A stretch of DNA of 48,395 nucleotides from Actinoplanes cyaneus. GTDB taxonomy: Bacteria; Actinomycetota; Actinomycetes; Mycobacteriales; Micromonosporaceae. The stretch's first letter is position 1. Every line of letters starts with the position of its first letter. The DNA lies in contig NZ_BOMH01000082.1 of the NCBI RefSeq assembly GCF_016862095.1, positions 1-48,395 of the forward strand. Reading direction: 5' to 3'. Both the position numbers and the translations under genes were made by a program. The notes under the pieces are model-generated. The model saw only the letters and a list, made by a program, of their open reading frames with translations, was not told the DNA's origin and made no database searches. Below, piece by piece: positions 15,997-23,583 of the stretch.

Positions 15997-17394
15997 TCAC
16001 TGCTTGGCGGCGGCGAGCAGCCGGTCGCGGGACTGCTCGACCGCGTCCCTGAGCTGTGGCAGGTCGACGTCCAGGACCGTGCCGGCCCACTTGCGGACCT
16101 GACCGGCGATGAGAACGGCGTCGATGTTGCGGGCGTCGCTGCCCAGCACCACCGTGCCGATCGGGTCGTTGAGCGGCATGTTGTTGAGGTCGTCGGCGCG
16201 GATCATCAGCAGGTCGGCCTGCTTGCCAGGAGTCAGGGAGCCGGTCACCGATGCCAATCCGTTGGTGCGGGCGCCCTGCAGGGTGGCGAAGTCGAGAACA
16301 TCGTGAGTGGTGATCCGGGGCGGGATGCGGTCAGTCCCGTAGCCGGCGTTCACGGCGCGCATCCGCTGGATGGACAACAGGGTGCGCATCTGGATGAACA
16401 TGTCGCCCGGCAGGGCGACTTCCACGTCGATGCTCAGGCCGGGACGGATGCCGACAGCGAGAGCCTCGTCCACGGCGGGCACCGCGGTCTCCAGGCCGAT
16501 CTGGGCCTCCGAGACCGGGGCCAGCGCCACGGTGGTGCCGGTGTCGCCGATCGCCTTCCACGCCTCGCCGGTGAGGCCGGTCGAGTGGATGAGGGTGACG
16601 TCGGGGTTGAGCAGACCCTCGCGTGCCCAGCCGAGGATCGCGGTGGAGGAGGTGGTGCCGAAGACGGCGTCGATGCTGACGCCGATGCCGAGGTCCCGGG
16701 CGACCTGCGCCAGCCGCGGACCGTAGGCCAGGTCCGGACCGGCGATCTCGTCGGTGGCCAAGGTGGCCAGGCGAAGGGTCAGCAACTGGTCCACCGAGCT
16801 GAAGTACTGCTGCTGCAGACGGGTCAGGTCGGCCGGCCACTGCCCGTCCCAGTCACCGAAGTGTGGCCGCATCGAGGCGTGGACGCCGCGGATACCGGTG
16901 TCCAGCAATGCCTGGACGGCGCTGTCGGAGTGCGCGGCGGTGCGGGCGTTGTGCGAGAAGTCGAGCAGGCACGTGATGCCGCTGTCGATGGCGCTCAGCG
17001 CGGCGAGCCGGGTGCCGAGATACACATCCTGCGGCTGGTAGACCGGAGCGTACCGGGCGAGGGTCGACATGACGTATTCACCGAGGTCGTTGACGTCCGG
17101 CATGATCCGCCGCAGGGCCGCCTGCCAGGAGTGGCGGTGCGTGTCGACGAAGCCGGGGGACAGGATCGCTCCGGTCGCGTCGATGACGACGGCGCCGTCG
17201 GCGGCGGCACCCTGTGAGTGCAGATCGGGCGCCACCGCGGCGATCCGGGACCCCTGCACCAGCAGGTCGCCGCGGTGCAGGATTCCGATCTGCGGGTCCA
17301 TCGAGATGATCGTCGCGTTGGTGAACAGGATCCTGCGCTGCGGGTCAGCGGCCTGCCGGCGCAGGTCGGCCAGGGTGGCGTGGCTATCGGTCAT
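15997..17394 (-). CDS. Amidohydrolase family protein (TRZ/ATZ / cytosine deaminase-like)
   Basis: A 465-residue metal-dependent hydrolase. Residues 22-80 form the small beta-sandwich (ILFTNATIISMD...VIDATGAILSPGF). Metal ligands H86 and H88 stand in DTHRH, a further His in LIHSTG (H270), and the late Asp in S-I-D-V-E (D323). The C-terminal GSLTPGKQADLLMI closes the sandwich. The family deaminates or dechlorinates N-heterocycles; the substrate is unknown. The segment where relatives place another His reads IGVSIDAVFG (236-246), so one expected ligand appears absent or shifted. ATG start after GGAGGAAC. An 18-bp box lies 99 bp upstream, paired with one for the divergent oxidoreductase. Confidence 0.85.
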   Translation of the reverse strand: MTDSHATLADLRRQAADPQRRILFTNATIISMDPQIGILHRGDLLVQGSRIAAVAPDLHSQGAAADGAVVIDATGAILSPGFVDTHRHSWQAALRRIMPDVNDLGEYVMSTLARYAPVYQPQDVYLGTRLAALSAIDSGITCLLDFSHNARTAAHSDSAVQALLDTGIRGVHASMRPHFGDWDGQWPADLTRLQQQYFSSVDQLLTLRLATLATDEIAGPDLAYGPRLAQVARDLGIGVSIDAVFGTTSSTAILGWAREGLLNPDVTLIHSTGLTGEAWKAIGDTGTTVALAPVSEAQIGLETAVPAVDEALAVGIRPGLSIDVEVALPGDMFIQMRTLLSIQRMRAVNAGYGTDRIPPRITTHDVLDFATLQGARTNGLASVTGSLTPGKQADLLMIRADDLNNMPLNDPIGTVVLGSDARNIDAVLIAGQVRKWAGTVLDVDLPQLRDAVEQSRDRLLAAAKQ

Positions 17395-17493
17395 GGTGCG
17401 TTCCTCCAGGTTCTGACACTGCGGAAACCGAAGGCCGGGCCGGATGGCCGGCGTCGGCTGATCCGACGATCGCAGCCGCGGAGACCGGTTCGA

Positions 17494-17511
17494 ATCGGCA
17501 GCTTTCGCCTA
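17494..17511 (-). promoter_or_regulatory. 18-bp box (TAGGCGAAAGCTGCCGAT) before the amidohydrolase
   Basis: Conserved TAGGCGA and GCCGATTC at exact spacing, 99 bp before the amidohydrolase start in its orientation. The divergent partner box lies at 17575. Confidence 0.55.
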
Positions 17512-17574
17512 GAAGGTCGGTGGCCGGTGAACGACGCGAACCGGGCGCCGCAGTCGGGTCCGGGCGGTCCTGGA

Positions 17575-17591
17575 TAGGTGACTTCACCGAT
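17575..17591 (+). promoter_or_regulatory. Box (TAGGTGACTTCACCGAT, 17 bp) before oxidoreductase copy 2
   Basis: A near-consensus box one base shorter than the others, 80 bp before the GTG start of the NADP-binding oxidoreductase. Confidence 0.5.
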
Positions 17592-17671
17592 TCGACGGGC
17601 GCCGGTGTCGGACAGAGTGAGCGGCTGCCGCAACACGCGCTCCGGCATCAGAAAATCCAGTGGGGGTACGA

Positions 17672-18226
17672 GTGGACATCGCCGTCGTGGGACGCGGGCA
17701 TCTCGGTTCTGCCCTGTCCCGGCTCTGGACGCGGGCCGGGCACCGAGTCACCACCCTGGGCCGCGACGGCGGGGATGTGGCCGGCGCCGACGTGCTGGTC
17801 GTCGCCGTGCCGGCGGCCGCGATCACCGATGCCCTGACCCGCGTCCACGGCTTTCGCGGCACTGTGACCGTCGACGCGACGAACCTGCAGGGCCCACCGC
17901 CGGCCGGACACCCTTCCCTGGCGCACCTGGTGCAGTCACTGGTCGGAGGCCCGGTCGCGAAGGCGTTCAACACCGACTACGCGTCGCTGTACGACCAGAT
18001 CGAACACCAGGCGATCCGCCCGAGTCACCTGTACGCCGCCGACGCCGCAGCCCGGTCGATCGCGGAGCACCTGATCCGCGACGTCGGCTTCGCCCCCGTG
18101 TTCGTCGGTGACCTCAACCGTGCCGCACTGCTGGAGCAACATCCGCGACTCGTCCGGGCCATCGCGAACAACGGCTACGGACCGTACTTCTCCAGGTACG
18201 ACGCACCGGGCGGCCAGTGGCTATGA
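17672..18226 (+). CDS. NADP-binding oxidoreductase, F420-dependent NADP reductase-like (copy 2)
   Basis: A 184-residue Rossmann-fold protein, the same length as copy 1 at 2378-2932 and about 77% identical by hand count. The dinucleotide loop IAVVGRGHLGSAL and the blocks DATNLQGPPP, GGPVAKAFNTDY and SHLYAADAAAR are kept exactly. The GTG at 17672 was chosen over an in-frame GTG four codons upstream because GGGGG lies 5 bp before it and the match with copy 1 begins here. Unlike copy 1 it has a good 18-bp box upstream, so the two copies may be controlled differently. Confidence 0.82.
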   Translation: MDIAVVGRGHLGSALSRLWTRAGHRVTTLGRDGGDVAGADVLVVAVPAAAITDALTRVHGFRGTVTVDATNLQGPPPAGHPSLAHLVQSLVGGPVAKAFNTDYASLYDQIEHQAIRPSHLYAADAAARSIAEHLIRDVGFAPVFVGDLNRAALLEQHPRLVRAIANNGYGPYFSRYDAPGGQWL

Positions 18227-18397
18227 CGCCGATCACCATGACCGGCCGAAAAAGCTCGTTCGAGGAGCAAAGGGATGTGGTGTCGCACGGATGTGACGTT
18301 CTCGACCCATGCCGGCAAGATTTCCGGGCGTTTCAACTCGTAGTCTCGGGCAAATGTTCACCACCGTCGGCGCCCTGACCCTGCTTCCCGAGCCGGC

Positions 18398-21160
18398 ATG
18401 ACCTTCCTCGGACGACACCACGAACGCGCGGTACTGCGCGAACTCATCGAGGGTGCCCGCAGCGCCGCAGGCGATGCCATTCTCGTCACCGGCCCGGCAG
18501 GTATCGGCAAGACGGCGCTCATTGCCGAGACCATCGACGAGGCGACCGGCGTCCGCGTGCTGCAGACCACCGGCGCGCAGTACGAGATGGAGTTGCCGTT
18601 CGCGGCCCTGCAGCAGCTGCTGCAACCGCTGGCCGCCGGCATCGAGACCCTGCCGGAGCCGCAGGCCCGCGCGGTCGCCTCCGCACTGGGCACGGGCGAG
18701 ACGGTGGCGCCGACATCCGTGCTGGTCGCCCTCGGCACACTGAACCTGCTCACCTGGGCCGCCCAGGAACGTCCGGTGATCTGTGTCGTCGACGACACGC
18801 ACTGGCTGGACGACGCCTCATCGCAGGTGCTGGCCTTCGTGGTCCGCCGGCTGAGTGGCGTCGCGGTGTCGGTGATCTTCATGGCCCGCGAGCCGCTGAC
18901 CTCCGACGCGCTCAGCGGGGTCACCGTGCTGCAGTTGCGCGGCCTGGAGGACACCGACGCCCGCACCCTGCTGCACGCCGGCCTGCGCGCTCCGCTCGAC
19001 CCGCGCGTGCGCGACCGCATCCTGGCCGAGGCGCAGGGCAATCCGCTCGCTCTGCTGGAGCTGCCACGCAGCGCGGACCTGGGTGCGCTGGCGGGCGGCT
19101 ACGGCGTCCCCGCGGCCGCCCAGCTGCCCCGCACCCTGGAGGCGAATTTCCAGGAACGGCTGGAACGGCTGCCGGCCCAGGCACGCCGGTTCCTGCTGGT
19201 CGCCTCGGCCGACCCGACGGGCGACCCGGTGGTCGTCTGGCGCGCGGCCCGTCATCTCGGGCTCGACCCGGTGGCGGCGTCGCACGGGGTGGACGCGGGA
19301 CTGATCCAGATCGACATCCGGATCCGCTTCCGGCACCCGCTGGTGCGCTCGGCGATCTACGAGTCCGCCACGGTCGACGACCGCCGGGCCGTCCATGATG
19401 CTCTGGCCTCGGCGACGGATGCACTTGTCGACCCGGAACGCCGGGCCTGGCACGCGGCGCAAGCCGCGGCCGGACCTGACGAGCAGCTCGCAGAGGAACT
19501 CGAACGGCTGGCGGACCGGGCCCGGTCCCGTGGCGGCCTGGCGGCCTCGGGTGCGTTCCTGGAACAGGCCGCGGTGCTGACACCGGACGCCGGGTTGCAG
19601 GCCCGGCGCCTGCTCGCCGCCGCCCGCGCCCGACAGGAATGCGGCGACTTCGGCCGGGCTCTGCAACTTGTCGCCTCCGCCGAGGCCATCGTGCAGGACC
19701 CGCTGCTATTGGCCCAGGCACAGGTGGTCCGCGCCCGGGTCGCCTTCGACCGCGGACGTGACGAGCCGGCCGTGCGCGGGCTCATCGCGGCCGCCAGAGC
19801 GGTCGGTCCCTTCGACGTGCTGCTCGGCAGGGACGTGCTGTTCGACGCCCTCGCCGCGGCGAACCTCATGGGCCGGTTCGCGACCTGGTCGCTGACCCTC
19901 GACCTCGCCGAGGCTGTGCGGGACCTGCCGGTCGACGACGAGCGAATGCGCCCGCTGGACCGGTTGCTGGACCCGTTGATCGCCTGCATCAGCGGCGGGA
20001 AGGTCGACCCGGCCGTGATCCGGCCTGTTCTCGACCTCTACCTGGAGCACGGCAGCGAGGACGTCGAGGCGACCCGGGGCGTCGAGCGGTTCGGCATCGG
20101 CGAGCTGTGGCTGGCTTGCCAAGCGGCCCTGGACATCTGGGACGACCAGATGTTCATCGCGGCCTCTCGCCAGCAACTCGACTACGCCCGCGACAACGGC
20201 GCGCTCGCCGGGATGCCGATCGCGCTGACCTTCCGAGCGATGAGCTTCATCCACGAGGGACGCTTCGCGCAGGCACAGCGGCTCGTCGACGAGGCGTACG
20301 CCGTCTCCGCCGAGATCGGCGCGCCGGGGATGGCCTTCATCGACATGTCGATCGCCGCCTATCAGGGCGACCGGCAGCGGGTGCGTGAACTCACCGAGCA
20401 GGCCACGGCCGACGCGACCGCCCGCGGGGAGGGCCGGTTGCTGACCGCCGCGGAACTCGCCACCACCACCTCCCTCAACGGCATGGGGCAGTTCGCAGCC
20501 GCGGCCGATGCGTGCCGCACCGCCGTGCACTTGCGCGAGCCGGGTTTCCCGCCGTGGCTGATACCGGAGTTCGTCGAAGGCGCCGCCCGCTCCGGCCGAC
20601 CGCAGGAAGCGCTGGAGATGGTCGAGCACCTGGAACGGGTCGCTGCCGAGATGGATACCGACTGGTGCACCGGGACCGGTCTCTACGTCCGGGCCCTGAT
20701 CAGTACCGGCGAGCAGGCGGACATCTCCTACCGGGAGGGGATCACGCGGCTGGCCCGCACCACCCGCCGCCCCGACCTCGCGCGGGCCCGCCTGTCATAC
20801 GGCGAGTGGCTGGCCGGCGAAGACCGCAAGGGTGAGGCCCGCGAGCAGTTGGAAGCCGCGCACGAGATGTTTCTGGGCATGGGCGCCCGGGACTTCGCCG
20901 GCCGGGCAAGCCGCGCGTTGCGCGCCGTCACCGGAGTGGTCCGACACCACAATGCCGGAGAGGCCGCGCTGACCGCTGCGGAGCAGGCCGTCACCCGGCT
21001 GGTAGCCGGCGGCGCCACCAGCAAGGAAGCGGCGGCCGAGCTGTTCATCAGCCCGCGTACGGTCGACGCGCACCTACGCAGCATCTTCGCCAAGCTCGGG
21101 GTGAAGTCGCGCCGCGAACTGCGCGACGTGTACCGGGAGACCGCGGAAGGCCCGCGGTGA
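18398..21160 (+). CDS. LAL-type LuxR family transcriptional regulator 2
   Basis: A 920-residue LAL regulator. Walker A is GPAGIGKTAL (32-41), Walker B VICVVDDTHWLDDAS with the normal D-D pair. The AAA module continues to about residue 300 with DPTGDPVVVWRAARHLGLDP. The middle is helical and TPR-like. The C-terminus has a LuxR HTH (LTAAEQAVTRLVAGGATSKEA...TVDAHLRSIFAKLGV, about 860-910). It shares several segments with LAL 1 (for example DPTGDP and RRAWH). ATG start; weak ribosome-binding site. The target is unknown; nearest candidates are the divergent lipoproteins downstream or the upstream oxidoreductase. It converges on the next gene with a 30-bp gap. Confidence 0.9.
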   Translation: MTFLGRHHERAVLRELIEGARSAAGDAILVTGPAGIGKTALIAETIDEATGVRVLQTTGAQYEMELPFAALQQLLQPLAAGIETLPEPQARAVASALGTGETVAPTSVLVALGTLNLLTWAAQERPVICVVDDTHWLDDASSQVLAFVVRRLSGVAVSVIFMAREPLTSDALSGVTVLQLRGLEDTDARTLLHAGLRAPLDPRVRDRILAEAQGNPLALLELPRSADLGALAGGYGVPAAAQLPRTLEANFQERLERLPAQARRFLLVASADPTGDPVVVWRAARHLGLDPVAASHGVDAGLIQIDIRIRFRHPLVRSAIYESATVDDRRAVHDALASATDALVDPERRAWHAAQAAAGPDEQLAEELERLADRARSRGGLAASGAFLEQAAVLTPDAGLQARRLLAAARARQECGDFGRALQLVASAEAIVQDPLLLAQAQVVRARVAFDRGRDEPAVRGLIAAARAVGPFDVLLGRDVLFDALAAANLMGRFATWSLTLDLAEAVRDLPVDDERMRPLDRLLDPLIACISGGKVDPAVIRPVLDLYLEHGSEDVEATRGVERFGIGELWLACQAALDIWDDQMFIAASRQQLDYARDNGALAGMPIALTFRAMSFIHEGRFAQAQRLVDEAYAVSAEIGAPGMAFIDMSIAAYQGDRQRVRELTEQATADATARGEGRLLTAAELATTTSLNGMGQFAAAADACRTAVHLREPGFPPWLIPEFVEGAARSGRPQEALEMVEHLERVAAEMDTDWCTGTGLYVRALISTGEQADISYREGITRLARTTRRPDLARARLSYGEWLAGEDRKGEAREQLEAAHEMFLGMGARDFAGRASRALRAVTGVVRHHNAGEAALTAAEQAVTRLVAGGATSKEAAAELFISPRTVDAHLRSIFAKLGVKSRRELRDVYRETAEGPR

Positions 21161-21190
21161 TCCTGGACGAGCTCAGCCTCCCCGACGTGT

Positions 21191-21898
21191 TCAGTCCCCG
21201 AGTTGCGGCAGCGTGGCCTTGCCGTTGTCGACAAAGCTGAACGTGGTGCGCGTCGAGCCGTCACCGAGTTCCTCGGCGATGAGGCCGTTCTGGGCGGACA
21301 CCTGAAGGTAGGCCCCACCGCTGCTGATCGTGTAGGTCGACCGCCCGGCCGCGTCCTTGGCCCGCTGCTTGCGGATGCTGAACAGCTGGCCGGAGTCACC
21401 GGCGTCGCAGGCGGCCGCCCGGATCGTGAGGGGGTTGCTGCCGTTGGGGGTGAGCTTCATACAGGACGCCTCACCGCCGGCCCTCGCGGTCGCCGTCCTG
21501 ATCAGGTGCTGCCCGCCGGTCGGTGTGAGAACGAACAGTGCACCGCCGTCGCCGTCCGTGGTCGTCAGCCGGCCGTTGCCGTCGACCGCCACGACCGACC
21601 CGGAACTCGGCAGGGGCCGGATGACGACCTGCCGAGTTCCGCCGAGGACGTCGCCGGAGGATCCGGTCGCCGACCGAACAGGGGTGGCCGACGGTGCGCG
21701 CGGGCTCGGAGCCGAATCCCCGGTGTCCGGCTCGGCCGGCTTGTCGGGGGTTGTCGGCCTTGCTGACGTCACGTCCGCAGCCGGTGCGTGCGCGGTGGCC
21801 GAGGCCGGGGCAGCAGCGTCCGGGGTGGTACTGGAGCAGGCCTGCTGAGTCAGCAGCAGGGCGGCGACCATCACTGTGCCGGTGCGTTTGTGAAGCAA
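21191..21898 (-). CDS. Secreted lipoprotein, beta-trefoil-like C-terminus
   Basis: A 235-residue predicted lipoprotein. The signal peptide is TVMVAALLLTQQAC with lipobox TQQAC (Cys about residue 21). A 60-residue Ala/Pro/Ser/Thr linker follows, then a globular part with VVAVDGNGRL, EASCMKLTP, AAACDAGDSGQLFSI and GGAYLQVSAQNG. These spaced Q-x-F-like blocks look like a ricin-type or AbfB beta-trefoil, but I cannot prove it. The TTG start has AAGGGA 8 bp upstream; an internal GTG at VMVAAL is possible. Its signal ending is strikingly like that of the divergent lipoprotein at 22122 (SQQACSA). An 18-bp box lies 71 bp upstream. Confidence 0.7.
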   Translation of the reverse strand: MLHKRTGTVMVAALLLTQQACSSTTPDAAAPASATAHAPAADVTSARPTTPDKPAEPDTGDSAPSPRAPSATPVRSATGSSGDVLGGTRQVVIRPLPSSGSVVAVDGNGRLTTTDGDGGALFVLTPTGGQHLIRTATARAGGEASCMKLTPNGSNPLTIRAAACDAGDSGQLFSIRKQRAKDAAGRSTYTISSGGAYLQVSAQNGLIAEELGDGSTRTTFSFVDNGKATLPQLGD

Positions 21899-21969
21899 AG
21901 AGGTCCCTTTCGGTGCGGCAGGGCGTCGTTCGGTACGAGATCACTCTCGCCGCCCGGTGAACTCCTGGT

Positions 21970-21987
21970 ATCCGTGGCGGTCGCCTA
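21970..21987 (-). promoter_or_regulatory. 18-bp box (TAGGCGACCGCCACGGAT) before the beta-trefoil lipoprotein
   Basis: Seen on the minus strand 71 bp before the TTG start. Consensus except CACGGAT for CACCGAT; the same variant occurs in the box at 31039. Divergent partner at 22049. Confidence 0.55.
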
Positions 21988-22048
21988 TCCGCGCGAAGTT
22001 CCGGCCGCCTGCCCCCGGGTGAACCGGTCGCCTGTCTGCGCGCGGTTA

Positions 22049-22066
22049 TAGGCGACGACCACCGAT
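22049..22066 (+). promoter_or_regulatory. 18-bp box (TAGGCGACGACCACCGAT) before the Atu4866-fusion lipoprotein
   Basis: A near-perfect copy, 55 bp before the ATG at 22122 and facing it. Confidence 0.6.
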
Positions 22067-22121
22067 TCCAGCCGGCCGCGGATCTTCGATGGTGGAACCA
22101 GCGCCGGCGGGAAGGAGAACG

Positions 22122-22844
22122 ATGAGGCGCAGATGTCGCCACACGCTCGCCGTCACAGTCCTGGCCGCGACGGTCACATCTCAGCAGGCATGCTCGGCCG
22201 GTGATCCTCGGACGCCGGCTGCCGCTCCTACAGGAGGACCCGTGCTGTTCAAGAATGTCCAGGTCCATGGCCCCGCCGGGAGCCTGGTCACCGATGTCCG
22301 GGTGAAGGACGGCCAAGTTGCCGACACCGGCACCGGCACTGGGCCGGACACGCAAGTCATCGACGGATCCGGCCTCGGACTCGTGGCCGTGGTCCCGGCA
22401 ACCCGCAAGGACCAGGGGCACATGGTCGGGCGTGTGGAGCCGGGTATCCCGGCCGACCTGCTGCTGGTCCCGCGGGGGAGCATGCCGAGGCTCGGCACAC
22501 CGTGGTGGCGGGTCATCGTAGGCCGCACCGATCTGCGCGCCTTGCTGACCCGCGGCCAGGTGGTGATCCGCGACGGCGAGCCGCTCGACCGGCCGGCGAA
22601 CCCGGACGGCGCCCGGGTCGGCGTGTGGATTGACCAGAACGACTGGCTGCATCAGGAACTGCTGCCACAGGGCTGGTACGACGAGACCCGCGGCGGGCGC
22701 CGGCATGCCTACACCGGCCGCTACTGGCTCGACGGGAACCGCATCGACTACCTCGACGACTCCGGCTTCTACGCGTTCGGCGAGTTCATCGGTGATCAGC
22801 TTTTCCACGCCGAGTTCGTGATGCGCCAGCAAGCGCGCCCGTAA
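22122..22844 (+). CDS. Lipoprotein: collapsed amidohydrolase sandwich fused to an Atu4866-type domain
   Basis: A 240-residue predicted lipoprotein: RRRCRHTLAVTVLAATVT signal and lipobox SQQAC (C24). Residues 41-118 look like the two halves of an amidohydrolase beta-sandwich joined directly. VLFKNVQVHGPAG...VIDGSG is the N-terminal half and VEPGIPADLLLVPRGS the C-terminal half; the whole TIM barrel with its His ligands is missing. Residues 167-235 (VWIDQNDWLHQELLPQGWYDE, Y-T-G-R-Y, I-D-Y-L-D-D-S-G-F, G-E-F) match the Atu4866-type domain of unknown function. It is therefore unlikely to hydrolyse anything; a binding role outside the membrane fits better. ATG with GAAGGAG 4 bp upstream; the longer open frame from 22089 was rejected. 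Confidence 0.72.
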   Translation: MRRRCRHTLAVTVLAATVTSQQACSAGDPRTPAAAPTGGPVLFKNVQVHGPAGSLVTDVRVKDGQVADTGTGTGPDTQVIDGSGLGLVAVVPATRKDQGHMVGRVEPGIPADLLLVPRGSMPRLGTPWWRVIVGRTDLRALLTRGQVVIRDGEPLDRPANPDGARVGVWIDQNDWLHQELLPQGWYDETRGGRRHAYTGRYWLDGNRIDYLDDSGFYAFGEFIGDQLFHAEFVMRQQARP

Positions 22845-22868
22845 CCCGTCACCACCGACAGGCTGCAT

Positions 22869-22888
22869 CGATCACACCGCGGTGATCG
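22869..22888. promoter_or_regulatory. Inverted repeat between the lipoprotein and oxidoreductase genes
   Basis: CGATCAC-ACCGCG-GTGATCG, perfect 7-bp arms, 25 bp after one stop and 55 bp before the next start. Either a terminator or an operator. Confidence 0.35.
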
Positions 22889-22943
22889 GCATGGCTTCCA
22901 GCACGGCGGCGACTGCCGCACCACCACAGAACGAGGTTCAGAG

Positions 22944-23555
22944 ATGAAGATTGCGGTATTGGGAACGGGCACCGTTGGCACGGCGCTCGGTTACGGCTTG
23001 CTCGACGCCGGGCACGGCGTGGTGTTCGGGGTTCGTGATCCGCAGGGCAGGCAAGGTTTCAGCGCGCCCGTCGCCGAATTGACCGAGGCAGTCACCTCGG
23101 CCGAGGTCGTGGTCAACACCCTGCCCGGCTCGGTGACGCTCGAGGTGCTGGGAAGCATCGGTGCGGGCCCGTTCGGCAGCAAGGTCCTGATCGATGTGGC
23201 GAACGCCATCACGCCCACCTTCGAACTGATGTATCCGGGCGACAGCCTCGGAGCCAAACTTCAGGCGCTGCTGCCGCAGGTGAAGGTCGTCAAGACCCTC
23301 AACACGGTCCCGGCGGCGATCATGACCAACCCGGGTGCCCTGCCGGAACGCAGCTCCGTCTTCCTGTCCGGCGACGACCGCGAAGCCAAGCAGATCACCG
23401 GCGGACTGCTCAGCGACCTCGGCTGGCAGCACGAGGATCAGGTCGACCTCGGCAGCATCGCCACCGCGCGGGCCACCGAGCACTACCTGTACCTCTCGCT
23501 GGCGATCATGGCGGTCAGCCCGTCCGGCCAGTACAACGTGTCCGTGATCCGCTGA
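22944..23555 (+). CDS. NADP-binding oxidoreductase, F420-dependent NADP reductase-like (third type)
   Basis: A 203-residue Rossmann-fold protein starting IAVLGTGTVGTALGYGL (cofactor loop, residues 3-19). It continues VVNTLPGSVTLEVL, VLIDVANAITPTF, VVKTLNTVPAAIM and ends in a helix around ATEHYLYLSLAI. It is a distant relative of the 2378 and 17672 genes, with the same fold and K-x-x-N-T motif but many differences. The likely role is NADP-dependent reduction. ATG start after GAACGAGGTTCAGAG. 28 bp before the TerC gene, so probably cotranscribed with it. Confidence 0.82.
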   Translation: MKIAVLGTGTVGTALGYGLLDAGHGVVFGVRDPQGRQGFSAPVAELTEAVTSAEVVVNTLPGSVTLEVLGSIGAGPFGSKVLIDVANAITPTFELMYPGDSLGAKLQALLPQVKVVKTLNTVPAAIMTNPGALPERSSVFLSGDDREAKQITGGLLSDLGWQHEDQVDLGSIATARATEHYLYLSLAIMAVSPSGQYNVSVIR

Positions 23556-23583
23556 CCGATTCCCAGAGCTCGGAGAACCGCGC

